A stretch of DNA of 64,000 bases. It comes from Eledone cirrhosa (Eukaryota; Mollusca; Cephalopoda; Octopoda; Eledonidae). The DNA lies in assembly GCA_964016885.1 (NCBI GenBank), contig OZ024740.1:9134450-9198449 (forward strand), given 5' to 3'. Below are positions 12,161 to 23,257 of the stretch, piece by piece. The notes under the pieces are model-generated. The model saw only the letters and a program-made list of their open reading frames with translations. It was not told the DNA's origin and searched no databases. How positions within the stretch are numbered: the stretch's first letter is position 1; the number at the start of each line of letters is the position of its first letter. The position numbers and the translations under genes were made by a program.

Positions 12161-13237
12161 TCAGTTTCGATTAGTAAATCAGTTTCTATTTGTATGTCAG
12201 TTTCTATTGGAATATCAGTTTCGATTGGTATATCAGTTTCGATTAGTATATCAGTTTCGATTGGTATATCAGTTTAGATTGGTATGTCAGTTTCTATTAT
12301 TATGTCAGTTTCTATTGGTATGTCACTTTCAATTGGTATATCAGTTTCGATTGGTATGTCAGTTTTATTGGTATGTCAGTTTCGATTGGTATATCAGTTT
12401 CTGTTGGTATGTCAGTTTTGATTAGTATATCAGTTTCTATTGATATGTCTGTTTCGATTGGTATATCAGTTTCTATTTGTATGTCAGTTTCGATTTGTAT
12501 GCCAGTTTCCATTGGTATATCAGTTTCGATTTGTATGTCAGTTTAGATTGGTATATCAGTTTCGAATGGTATGTCAGTTTCGATTGGTATGTCAGTTTCT
12601 ATTTGTATGTCAGTTTCAATTGGTATGTCAGTTTCTGTTGGTATATCAGTTTCGATTGGTATGTTAGTTTCTATTGGTGTGTCAGTTTTGATTAGTATAT
12701 CAGTTTCTATTGGTATGTCACTTTCGATTGGTATGTCAGTTTAGATTGATATGTCAGTTTCTATTGATATATCAGATCCGTTTGGTATATCAGTTTCTAT
12801 TGGTATATCAGTTCCGATTGGTTTGTCAGTTTCGATTAGTATATCAGTTTCTATTGGTATGTGAGTTTCTACTCGTATATCAGTTTCTATTGGTATATCA
12901 GTTTCGATTGCTATGTCAGTTACGATTGGTATGTCAATTTCGATTGGTATGTCAGTTTCGATTTTTATATCATTTTCGATTTGTATGTCAGTTTAGATTG
13001 GTATATCAGTTTCGAATGGTATGTCAGTTTCGATTGGTATGTCAGTTTAGAATAGTATATCAGATTCGATTAGTATGTCAGTTTCTATTGGTATATCAGT
13101 TTCCATTGATATATCAATCTCGATTGGTATGTCAGTTTCGATTGGTATGTCAGTTTCGTTTGATATATCAGTTTTGAATGGTATGTCAGCCTTGATTGGT
13201 ATGTCCGTTTCGATTTGCATATCAGTTTCGTTTTGTA
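12161..13237 (+). repeat. 18-bp minisatellite array, segment 3
   Basis: About 60 units. It matches segment 2 except for a 72-bp block near 12900-12972 that segment 2 lacks and a few substitutions. The last 175 bp before the LINE also match the 3' end of segment 5 (before 17133). Confidence 0.95.
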
Positions 13238-13239
13238 CG

Positions 13240-14127
13240 CTCATAGCTGAATCAATGGCCGAGCTAGAGAAGAAATTCCAAACATGGAAGCACGGCCTAG
13301 AATCAAAAGGCCTTAAAATTAACCTGGCTAAGACTAAAGTTCTAGTTTGTAAGAAAGAAAATAAGGTGGCGGTCCCCTCCGGGAAGTGGCCATGCTCAGT
13401 GTGTAGGAAAGGCGTAGGTAGAAACTCCATCTTGTGTCCCAAATGCAAAGTATGGGTGCATAAAAGATGTAGTGGGATCACAGGTAAGCTAACTAAGAAC
13501 ATAGATTTTACATGTGGCCGTTGTTCTGGGGCAATAAGTAGCAGCAAGTGCCCATAAATACTAGCTCTTTCAACTGCGCAGAGGGTTCTATAGAAATAGT
13601 GGACAGCTTCCGTTACCTGGGTGACAAAATCAGCAGTGGGGGAGGGTGCTCTTATACCGCTATTAGCCGCTAAAGGGTTCTCCCTAAAAATGAAAGGCAG
13701 ATTGTACGATGCCTGCATACAAACAACAATGTTGCATGGCAGTGAGACCTGGGCATTGTGTGCAGAGGATATACGCAGACTAGAGAGAAACGAAGCTTGC
13801 ATGCTCCGCTGGATGTGTAATAGTAATATACGTGAACGGCAAAGCATAAACGAACTAAGGAAAAAATTAGAAATAAGGGGGATCAGATGTTGTTTACTCG
13901 AGAGAAGGCTACGTTGGTATGGTCACGTGATGCGCATGAAAGACGACAGCTGTATAACAAAGTGCAGGGCAATAAAGATAGACGGTAACTACGGTGTAGG
14001 CAGACCCAGAAAAACCTGGGACGAGCTGATAAATTCCGACCTCACACAATTACACCTCTCCAAGACAATGTCACTGGACCAAGACCTTTGGCGGTACTCA
14101 GTAATAGAGAAGACCCGCCTTACCTAA
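13240..14127 (+). pseudogene. LINE ORF2 fragment, finger intact, deleted downstream
   Basis: The first frame (13240-13557) holds the same PHD-like finger, with cysteines and histidine at 13393-13524 all conserved, and ends at the same TAA as fragment 2. The VDSFRYLGDKISSGGG segment follows in another frame. A 50-bp deletion after GAGGGTGCTC (13651) then shifts the frame again, so the C-terminal part IPLLAAKGFSLKMKGRLYDA to EKTRLT reads from about 13651 to the stop at 14125-14127. C-terminal variants are HVMRMKDDSC, TKCRAIKIDG and NYGVGRP, which differ from fragment 2. There is no RT core. It is clearly non-functional as a polymerase. Confidence 0.9.
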
Positions 14128-14297
14128 ATACAAAGTAAAACATACTACAGTCAGTAGGCATCTCTAATAAAATACACCCCCGTCCCACCACCCCGACCCC
14201 ATCCACACCGCCCCTTTCAATGTAAAGTTATGTTGGTGCCACAACATCCAGGCCGAAACAAATGAGATCGTGTAGGTGTCACGACAAAAAAACACAC

Positions 14298-14526
14298 TGT
14301 CCACGCTGTAATGTGGCCGTGTAGACAACACGGTAAAAACCTCCCAGTCACACGCTGTAAATGTGGTTGGTGTTAGGAAGGGCATCCAGCTGTAGAAAAC
14401 CCGCCAGACAGTCCACGCTGTAATGTGGCCGTGTAGGCAACACGGTAAAAACCTCCCAGTCCCACACTGTAAATGTGGTTGGTGTTAGGAAGGGCATCCA
14501 GCTGTAGAAAACCCGCCAGACAGTCC
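14298..14526 (+). repeat. 112-bp-period repeat in LINE 3' UTR (fragment 3)
   Basis: Two copies of the CACGCTGTAATGTGG / GTGTTAGGAAGGGCATCCAG module, more alike to each other than in fragments 1 and 2. Confidence 0.85.
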
Positions 14527-14620
14527 TATGCGAGCAAGACAATCACTCTTGCCTCAAGTGGGAAAACCCCCGTCCAAACCCATGCAAGCGTGCAACAGGA
14601 ACGTTAAACGATGATGATGA

Positions 14621-15288
14621 TATCAGTTTCCATTGGTATATCAGTTTCGATTGGTATGTTAGTTTCTATTGGTATGACAGTTTCGACTAGTATATCAGTT
14701 TCTATTGGTATGTCAGTTTCGATTGGTATGTCAGTTTCTATTGGTATATCAGTTTCGATTGGTATGTCAGTTTTGATTGGCATGTCAGTTTCGATTGGTA
14801 TGTCAGTTTCGATTGGTATGTCAGTTTCGATTGGTATATCAGTTTCGACTAGCATGTCAGTTTCTATTGGTATATCGGTTTCCATTGGTATATCAGTTTT
14901 GATTGGTATGTCAGTTTCTATTGGTATATCAGTCTCTATTGGTATGTCAGTTTTGATTTGTATGTCAGATTCTATTGGTATATCAGTTTCGATTGGTATA
15001 TCAGTTTCTATTGGTACATCAGTTCCGATTGGTATATCAGTTTCGATTGGTATGTCAGTTTCTATTATTATATCAGTTTCTATTGGTATGCCAATTTCGA
15101 TTGATATATCAGTTTCGATTAGTATGTCAGTTTCTATTGGTATGTCAGTTTCGATTAATATATCAGTTTCTATTAATATGTTAGTTTCTATTGGTATATC
15201 AGTTTCTATTGGTATGTCAGTTTCTATTGGTATATCAGTTTCGATTGGTATATCAGTTTTGATTAGTAAGTTTTGATTAGTCAGTTTT
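14621..15288 (+). repeat. 18-bp minisatellite array, segment 4
   Basis: About 37 units between a complete LINE tail and a tail-only fragment. It ends in a disordered stretch (GATTAGTAAGTTTTGATTAG) before the LINE-tail sequence. The whole segment recurs at 18516-19183. Confidence 0.95.
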
Positions 15289-15466
15289 GCCCCACACTGT
15301 AAATGTGGTTGGTGTTAGGAAGGGCATCCAACTGTAGAAAACCCCCCAGACAGTCCTATGCGAGCAAGACAACCACTCTTGCCTCAAGTGGGAAAACCCC
15401 CGTCCAAACCCATGCAAGCGTGGAACACGGACGCTAAACATGATGATGATGATGATGATGATGATG
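15289..15466 (+). mobile_element. LINE 3'-tail-only fragment with GAT repeat
   Basis: Only the last part of the LINE 3' UTR: CCCACACTGTAAATGTGG, GTGTTAGGAAGGGCATCCA, CAGACAGTCCTATGCGAG, CTTGCCTCAAGTGGGAAAAC, GTCCAAACCCATGCAAGCG and (ATG)n to 15466. No coding sequence is present. It is either a severely 5'-truncated LINE insertion or the end of a SINE using the same tail. It is duplicated at 19184-19361. Confidence 0.88.
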
Positions 15467-17132
15467 TCAGTTTCATTGGTATGTCAGTTTCGATTGGTAT
15501 ATCAGTTTCGGTTGGTATGTCAGTTTCGATTGATATATCAGATTCGATTAGTATGTCAGTTTCTATTGGTATGTCAGTTTTATACGTATGTCAGTTTCGA
15601 TTTTTATATCGGTTTCGGTTAGTATGTCAGTTTCGATTGGTATGTCAGTTTCTAATGGTATATCAGTTTCGATTGGTATGTTAGTTTCTATTGGTATGTC
15701 ACTTTCGATTAGTATATTAGTTTCTATAGGTATATCATTTTCTATTGGTATGTCACTTTCGATTGGTATGTCAGTTTCTATTGGTATATCAGATATGATT
15801 TGTATGTCAGTTTGGTATGTCAGTTTTGATTGGTATGTCACTTTCGATTGATATATCAGTTTCGATTAGTATGTCAGTTTCTATTGATATGTCAGTTACG
15901 ATTAGTATATCAGTTTCTATTGGTATGTCAGTTTCTATTGGTATATCAGTTTTGATTGGTATATCAGTTTCTATTGGTATGTCAGTTTCTATTGGTATGT
16001 CAGTTTCAATTGATATATCAGTTTTAATTGGTATGTTAATTTCGATTGGTATGTCAGTTTCGATTGGTCTATCAGTTTCGATTTGTATGTCAGTTTCGAT
16101 TGGTATATCAGTTTCGATTTATATGTCAGTTTCGATTGGTATGTCAGTTCCTATTGCTATATCAATTTCGATTGGTATATCAGTTTCGATTTATATGTCA
16201 GTTTCGATTGGTATGTCAGTTCCTATTGCTATATCAATTTCGATTGGTATATCAGTTTCTATTGATATATCAGTTTCGATCGGTATGTCAGTTTCATTGG
16301 TATGTCAGTTTCGGTTGGTATATCAGTTTCTGTTGGTATGTCAGTTTCGATTGTTATATCAGTTTCTATTGGTATATCAGTTTCGAATAGTATGTCAGTG
16401 TCTATTGGTATGTCAGTTTTGATTAGTATATCAGTTTCTATTGGTATGTCCGTTTCGATTGGTATGTTAGTCCTCGATTTGTTTGTAGGTTTCTATTGGC
16501 ATATCAGTTTCGATTGGTATTTCAGTTTCGATTAGTAAATCAGTTTCTATTTGTTTGTCAGTTTCTATTGGTATATCAGTTTCGATTGGTATATCAGTTT
16601 CGATTGATATATCAGTTTCGATTAGTATGTAAGTTTCTATTGGTGTGTCAGTTTCGATTAGTATATCAGTTTCTATTATAATGTCAGTTTCTATTGGTAT
16701 ATCAGTTTCGATTGGTATGTTAGTCCTCGATTAGTATGTCAGTTTCTATTGGTATATCAATATCGATTGGTATGTCAGTTTCTGTTGGTATGTCAGTTTC
16801 TATTGGTATATCAGTTTCGATTGGTATATCAGTTTCTATTGGTATATCAGTTTTGATTGGTATGTCTGTTTCTATTATAATGTCAGTTTCTATTGGTATG
16901 TCAGTTTCAATTGGTATATCAGTTTCGATTGGTATGTCAGTTTAGAATAGTATATCAGATTCGATTAGTATGTCAGTTTCTATTGGTATATCAGTTTCCA
17001 TTGATATATCAATCTCGATTGGTATGTCAGTTTCGATTGGTATGTCAGTTTCGTTTGATATATCAGTTTTGAATGGTATGTCAGCCTTGATTGGTATGTC
17101 CGTTTCGATTTGCATATCAGTTTCGTTTTGTA
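15467..17132 (+). repeat. 18-bp minisatellite array, segment 5
   Basis: About 92 units. It contains a local tandem repeat of about 72 bp (the ATTTATATGTCAG / AGTTCCTATTGC block at about 16110-16240, two copies) and two 19-bp variant units (TTAGTCCTCGATT, near 16466 and 16722). Confidence 0.95.
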
Positions 17133-17134
17133 CG

Positions 17135-18022
17135 CTCATAGCTGAATCAATGGCCGAGCTAGAGAAGAAATTCCAAACATGGAAGCACGGCCTAGAATCA
17201 AAAGGCCTTAAAATTAACCTGGCTAAGACTAAAGTTCTAGTTTGTAAGAAAGAAAATAAGGTGGCGGTCCCCTCCGGGAAGTGGCCATGCTCAGTGTGTA
17301 GGAAAGGCGTAGGTAGAAACTCCATCTTGTGTCCCAAATGCAAAGTATGGGTGCATAAAAGATGTAGTGGGATCACAGGTAAGCTAACTAAGAACATAGA
17401 TTTTACATGTGGCCGTTGTTCTGGGGCAATAAGTAGCAGCAAGTGCCCATAAATACTAGCTCTTTCAACTGCGCAGAGGGTTCTATAGAAATAGTGGACA
17501 GCTTCCGTTACCTGGGTGACAAAATCAGCAGTGGGGGAGGGTGCTCTTATACCGCTATTAGCCGCTAAAGGGTTCTCCCTAAAAATGAAAGGCAGATTGT
17601 ACGATGCCTGCATACAAACAACAATGTTGCATGGCAGTGAGACCTGGGCATTGTGTGCAGAGGATATACGCAGACTAGAGAGAAACGAAGCTTGCATGCT
17701 CCGCTGGATGTGTAATAGTAATATACGTGAACGGCAAAGCATAAACGAACTAAGGAAAAAATTAGAAATAAGGGGGATCAGATGTTGTTTACTCGAGAGA
17801 AGGCTACGTTGGTATGGTCACGTGATGCGCATGAAAGACGACAGCTGTATAACAAAGTGCAGGGCAATAAAGATAGACGGTAACTACGGTGTAGGCAGAC
17901 CCAGAAAAACCTGGGACGAGCTGATAAATTCCGACCTCACACAATTACACCTCTCCAAGACAATGTCACTGGACCAAGACCTTTGGCGGTACTCAGTAAT
18001 AGAGAAGACCCGCCTTACCTAA
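17135..18022 (+). pseudogene. LINE ORF2 fragment (duplicate of 13240-14127)
   Basis: Same broken reading frames as in fragment 3: PHD-like finger at 17288-17419, TAA at 17450-17452, frame change, 50-bp deletion, then the C-terminal region ending at 18020-18022. Its translated pieces are residue-for-residue the same as in fragment 3. It carries no independent evidence of selection. Confidence 0.9.
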
Positions 18023-18192
18023 ATACAAAGTAAAACATACTACAGTCAGTAGGCATCTCTAATAAAATACACCCCCGTCCCACCACCCCGACCCCATCCA
18101 CACCGCCCCTTTCAATGTAAAGTTATGTTGGTGCCACAACATCCAGGCCGAAACAAATGAGATCGTGTAGGTGTCACGACAAAAAAACACAC

Positions 18193-18421
18193 TGTCCACG
18201 CTGTAATGTGGCCGTGTAGACAACACGGTAAAAACCTCCCAGTCACACGCTGTAAATGTGGTTGGTGTTAGGAAGGGCATCCAGCTGTAGAAAACCCGCC
18301 AGACAGTCCACGCTGTAATGTGGCCGTGTAGGCAACACGGTAAAAACCTCCCAGTCCCACACTGTAAATGTGGTTGGTGTTAGGAAGGGCATCCAGCTGT
18401 AGAAAACCCGCCAGACAGTCC
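18193..18421 (+). repeat. 112-bp-period repeat in LINE 3' UTR (fragment 4)
   Basis: Duplicate of 14298-14526 at +3895 bp. Confidence 0.85.
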
Positions 18422-18515
18422 TATGCGAGCAAGACAATCACTCTTGCCTCAAGTGGGAAAACCCCCGTCCAAACCCATGCAAGCGTGCAACAGGAACGTT
18501 AAACGATGATGATGA

Positions 18516-19183
18516 TATCAGTTTCCATTGGTATATCAGTTTCGATTGGTATGTTAGTTTCTATTGGTATGACAGTTTCGACTAGTATATCAGTTTCTAT
18601 TGGTATGTCAGTTTCGATTGGTATGTCAGTTTCTATTGGTATATCAGTTTCGATTGGTATGTCAGTTTTGATTGGCATGTCAGTTTCGATTGGTATGTCA
18701 GTTTCGATTGGTATGTCAGTTTCGATTGGTATATCAGTTTCGACTAGCATGTCAGTTTCTATTGGTATATCGGTTTCCATTGGTATATCAGTTTTGATTG
18801 GTATGTCAGTTTCTATTGGTATATCAGTCTCTATTGGTATGTCAGTTTTGATTTGTATGTCAGATTCTATTGGTATATCAGTTTCGATTGGTATATCAGT
18901 TTCTATTGGTACATCAGTTCCGATTGGTATATCAGTTTCGATTGGTATGTCAGTTTCTATTATTATATCAGTTTCTATTGGTATGCCAATTTCGATTGAT
19001 ATATCAGTTTCGATTAGTATGTCAGTTTCTATTGGTATGTCAGTTTCGATTAATATATCAGTTTCTATTAATATGTTAGTTTCTATTGGTATATCAGTTT
19101 CTATTGGTATGTCAGTTTCTATTGGTATATCAGTTTCGATTGGTATATCAGTTTTGATTAGTAAGTTTTGATTAGTCAGTTTT
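18516..19183 (+). repeat. 18-bp minisatellite array, segment 6
   Basis: Duplicate of segment 4 (14621-15288) at +3895 bp. No difference noticed. Confidence 0.95.
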
Positions 19184-19361
19184 GCCCCACACTGTAAATG
19201 TGGTTGGTGTTAGGAAGGGCATCCAACTGTAGAAAACCCCCCAGACAGTCCTATGCGAGCAAGACAACCACTCTTGCCTCAAGTGGGAAAACCCCCGTCC
19301 AAACCCATGCAAGCGTGGAACACGGACGCTAAACATGATGATGATGATGATGATGATGATG
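19184..19361 (+). mobile_element. LINE 3'-tail-only fragment (duplicate of 15289-15466)
   Basis: Same tail-only sequence and (ATG)n end as at 15289-15466, carried by the 3,895-bp duplication. Confidence 0.88.
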
Positions 19362-22300
19362 TCAGTTTCATTGGTATGTCAGTTTCGATTGGTATATCAG
19401 TTTCGGTTGGTATGTCAGTTTCGATTGATATATCAGATTCGATTAGTATGTCAGTTTCTATTGGTATGTCAGTTTTATACGTATGTCAGTTTCGATTTTT
19501 ATATCGGTTTCGGTTAGTATGTCAGTTTCGATTGGTATGTCAGTTTCTAATGGTATATCAGTTTCGATTGGTATGTTAGTTTCTATTGGTATGTCACTTT
19601 CGATTAGTATATTAGTTTCTATAGGTATATCATTTTCTATTGGTATGTCACTTTCGATTGGTATGTCAGTTTCTATTGGTATATCAGATATGATTTGTAT
19701 GTCAGTTTGGTATGTCAGTTTTGATTGGTATGTCACTTTCGATTGATATATCAGTTTCGATTAGTATGTCAGTTTCTATTGATATGTCAGTTACGATTAG
19801 TATATCAGTTTCTATTGGTATGTCAGTTTCTATTGGTATATCAGTTTTGATTGGTATATCAGTTTCTATTGGTATGTCAGTTTCTATTGGTATGTCAGTT
19901 TCAATTGATATATCAGTTTTAATTGGTATGTTAATTTCGATTGGTATGTCAGTTTCGATTGGTCTATCAGTTTCGATTTGTATGTCAGTTTCGATTGGTA
20001 TATCAGTTTCGATTTATATGTCAGTTTCGATTGGTATGTCAGTTCCTATTGCTATATCAATTTCGATTGGTATATCAGTTTCGATTTATATGTCAGTTTC
20101 GATTGGTATGTCAGTTCCTATTGCTATATCAATTTCGATTGGTATATCAGTTTCTATTGATATATCAGTTTCGATCGGTATGTCAGTTTCATTGGTATGT
20201 CAGTTTCGGTTGGTATATCAGTTTCTGTTGGTATGTCAGTTTCGATTGTTATATCAGTTTCTATTGGTATATCAGTTTCGAATAGTATGTCAGTGTCTAT
20301 TGGTATGTCAGTTTTGATTAGTATATCAGTTTCTATTGGTATGTCCGTTTCGATTGGTATGTTAGTCCTCGATTTGTTTGTAGGTTTCTATTGGCATATC
20401 AGTTTCGATTGGTATTTCAGTTTCGATTAGTAAATCAGTTTCTATTTGTTTGTCAGTTTCTATTGGTATATCAGTTTCGATTGGTATATCAGTTTCGATT
20501 GATATATCAGTTTCGATTAGTATGTAAGTTTCTATTGGTGTGTCAGTTTCGATTAGTATATCAGTTTCTATTATAATGTCAGTTTCTATTGGTATATCAG
20601 TTTCGATTGGTATGTTAGTCCTCGATTAGTATGTCAGTTTCTATTGGTATATCAATATCGATTGGTATGTCAGTTTCTGTTGGTATGTCAGTTTCTATTG
20701 GTATATCAGTTTCGATTGGTATATCAGTTTCTATTGGTATATCAGTTTTGATTGGTATGTCTGTTTCTATTATAATGTCAGTTTCTATTGGTATGTCAGT
20801 TTCAATTGGTATATCAGTTTCGATTGGTATGTCAGTTTTATTAGTATGTCAGTTACGATTGGTATATCAGTTTCTGTTGGTATGTAAATTTCGATTGGTA
20901 TGTCAGTTTCTATTGGTATATCAGTTTATATTGGTATGTCAGTTTTGACTAGTATATCAGTCTCTATTGGAATGTCAGTTTCGATTGGTATGTCTATTTG
21001 GATTGGTATATCAGTTTCTATTTGTATGTCAGTCTCGATTGGTATTTCGATTTCGATTGGCATAGTAGTTTCGATTCGTATTTCAGTTACGATTGGTATA
21101 TCAGTTTCCATTGGTATATCAGTTTCGATTGGTATGTCAGTTTCTATTGGTATATCAGTTTCTATTTGTATGTGAGTTTCTATTGGTATATCAGTTTCGA
21201 TTGGTATGTCAGTTTCGATTATTATGTCAATTTCGATTGGTATGTCAGTTTCGATTGGTATATCAGTTTTGATTTGTATGTCAATTACGATTGGTATATC
21301 AGTTTCGATTTATATGTCAGTTTCGATTGGTATGTCAGTTTCTATTGGTATATCAGTTTCTATTGGTATGTCAGTTTCTATTGCTATATCAGTTTTGAAT
21401 GGTATGTCAGTTTTGATTAGTATATCAGTTTCTATTTGTATGTCAGTTTCGATTGGTATGTTAGTCCTCGATTTGTTTGTCAGTTTCTATTGGCATATCT
21501 GTTTCGATTGGTATTTCAGTTTCGATTAGTAATTATGTTTCTATTTGTTTGTCAGTTTCTATTGGCATATCAGTTTTGATTGGTATATCAGTTTCGATTG
21601 GTATGTCAATTTCGATTTGTATGTCAGTTTCGACTTGTATGTCAGTTTCGAGTGGTATATCAGTTTCGAATGGTATGTCAGTTTTGATTGGTATGTCAGT
21701 TTGGATGGTATGTCAGTTTCTATTGGTATATCGGTTTCCATTGGTATATCAATTTCGGTTGGTATGTCAGTTTCAATGGGTATATCAGTTTCTATTGGTA
21801 TGTCAGTTTCGATTGGTATGTCAGTTTCTATTGGTATATCAGTTTCGATTGTTATATCAGTTTCGATTAGCATGTTAGTTTCGATTAGTATATCAGATTC
21901 TATTTGTATGACAATTTCCGATTGGTATGTCAGTCTCTATTGGTATATCAGTTTCTATTGGTATATCAGTTCCGATCGATATATCAGTTTCGATTAGTAT
22001 GTCAGTTTCTATTGATGTGTCAGTTTCGATTAGTATATCAGCTTCTGTTTGTATGTCAGTTTCGATTGGAACGTCAGTTTCTATTGGTATATCAGTTTCG
22101 ATTGGTATATCAGTTTCGATTGGTATATCAGTTTCGATTGGTATGTCAATTTCTATTTTTATGTCAGTTTCTATTCGTATATCAGTTTCAATTGGTATCT
22201 CAGTTTCTATTGGTATGTCAGTTTTATTAGTATGTCAGTTTCGATTGGTATATCAGTTTCTGTTGGTATGTCAATTTCGATTAGTACGTTAGTTTCTATT

Positions 22301-23257
22301 GGTATATCAGTTTCGATTGGTATGTCAGTTTCTATTGTTATGTCAGTTACGATTAGTATATCAGTTACTATTGGTTTGTCAGTTTCGATTGGTATGTCAG
22401 TTTCGATTGGTATGTCAGTTTCTATTGGTATATCAGTATTGATTGGTATGTCAGTTTCGATTAGTATATCAGTTTCTATTGGTATGTCAGTTTCGATTGG
22501 TATATCAGTTTCTATTGGTATGTCAGTTCCTATTGGTATATCGGTTTCCATTGGTATATCAGTTTCGATTGGTATGTCAGTTTCTATTGGTATATCAGTT
22601 TCTATTGGTATGTCAGTTTTGATTGGTATGTCAGTTTCTATTGGTATATCAGTTTCGATTGGTATGTCAGTTTCTATTGGTATGTCAGTTTTGATTATTA
22701 TATCAGCTTCGATTGGTATATCAGTTTCAAATGGTATGTCAGTCTCGATTGGTATGTCCGTTTCGACTGGCATAACAGTTTCGATCCGTATGTCAGTTTC
22801 TATTAGTATATCAGTTTCTGTTGGTATATCATTTTCGATTGGTATGTTAGTTTCTAATGGTATTTAATTTATATTTGTATGTCAGTTTCGATTGGTATGT
22901 CAGTTTCTATTGGTATATCAGTTTTGATTGGTATGTTAGTTTCTATTGGTATGTCATTTTCGATTAGTATATCAGTGTCTATTGGTATATCAGTTTTGAT
23001 TGGTATGTTAGTCCTCGATATGTATGTCAGTTTCTATTGGTATGTCAATTTCGATTGGTATGTCAGTTTCTATTGGTATATCAGTTTCGATTGGTTTGTC
23101 AGTTCCTATTGGTATGTCAGTTTTGACTAGTATATCAGTCTCTCATGGTATGTCAGTTTCGATTGGTATGTCCGTTTCAATTGGCATAGTAGTTTCGATT
23201 CTTATGTCAGTTTCTATTGGTATATCAGTTTACATTGGTATAACAGTTTCGATTGGT
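19362..23257 (+). repeat. 18-bp minisatellite array, segment 7
   Basis: About 216 units. The first 1.48 kb repeat segment 5. Beyond 20838 the unit order is new. It includes 19-bp variants near 20361, 20617, 21460 and 23008, and 17-bp variants near 20834 and 22215. It ends in GATTGGTAT, merging into a reversed LINE tail. Confidence 0.95.

Larger units (their letters stand above)
13238..14620 (+). mobile_element. LINE fragment 3: zinc finger to GAT tail, 50-bp deletion
   Basis: Starts at the same 5' junction as fragment 2 and matches it closely through the finger. It lacks the 50 bp corresponding to 11131-11180. From about 13926 onward (CACGTGATG) it departs from fragment 2, with different C-terminal residues, 3' UTR bases and a shorter tail (GATGATGATGA), and it has a different 3' array flank (TATCAGTTTCCATTGG). 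This looks like a recombinant between two LINE copies. Confidence 0.9.
13048..16942 (+). repeat. 3,895-bp tandem duplication, left copy
   Basis: This stretch (array end, LINE 13238-14620, array, LINE tail 15289-15466, array) is repeated immediately downstream as 16943-20837. Every open-frame translation in the two copies is identical, and base-by-base checks of several lines showed no difference. The exact left edge is ambiguous by about 24 bp because the flanking array is similar. Confidence 0.95.
17133..18515 (+). mobile_element. LINE fragment 4 (duplicate of fragment 3)
   Basis: Identical, as far as compared, to 13238-14620, including the 50-bp deletion and the short GAT tail. It arose with the 3,895-bp duplication, not by a new insertion. 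Confidence 0.92.
16943..20837 (+). repeat. 3,895-bp tandem duplication, right copy
   Basis: Head-to-tail repeat of 13048-16942 with no difference found in the stretches compared. The copies separate at 20838, where TTATTAGTATG replaces the LINE-containing continuation GAATAGTATATCAG. Confidence 0.95.

Noticed and set aside
13048..20837. Treating the perfect duplication as certain biology
   Set aside because: In a satellite this repetitive an assembly error could give the same picture. Sequence alone cannot decide, so it is kept as a finding with that caveat.
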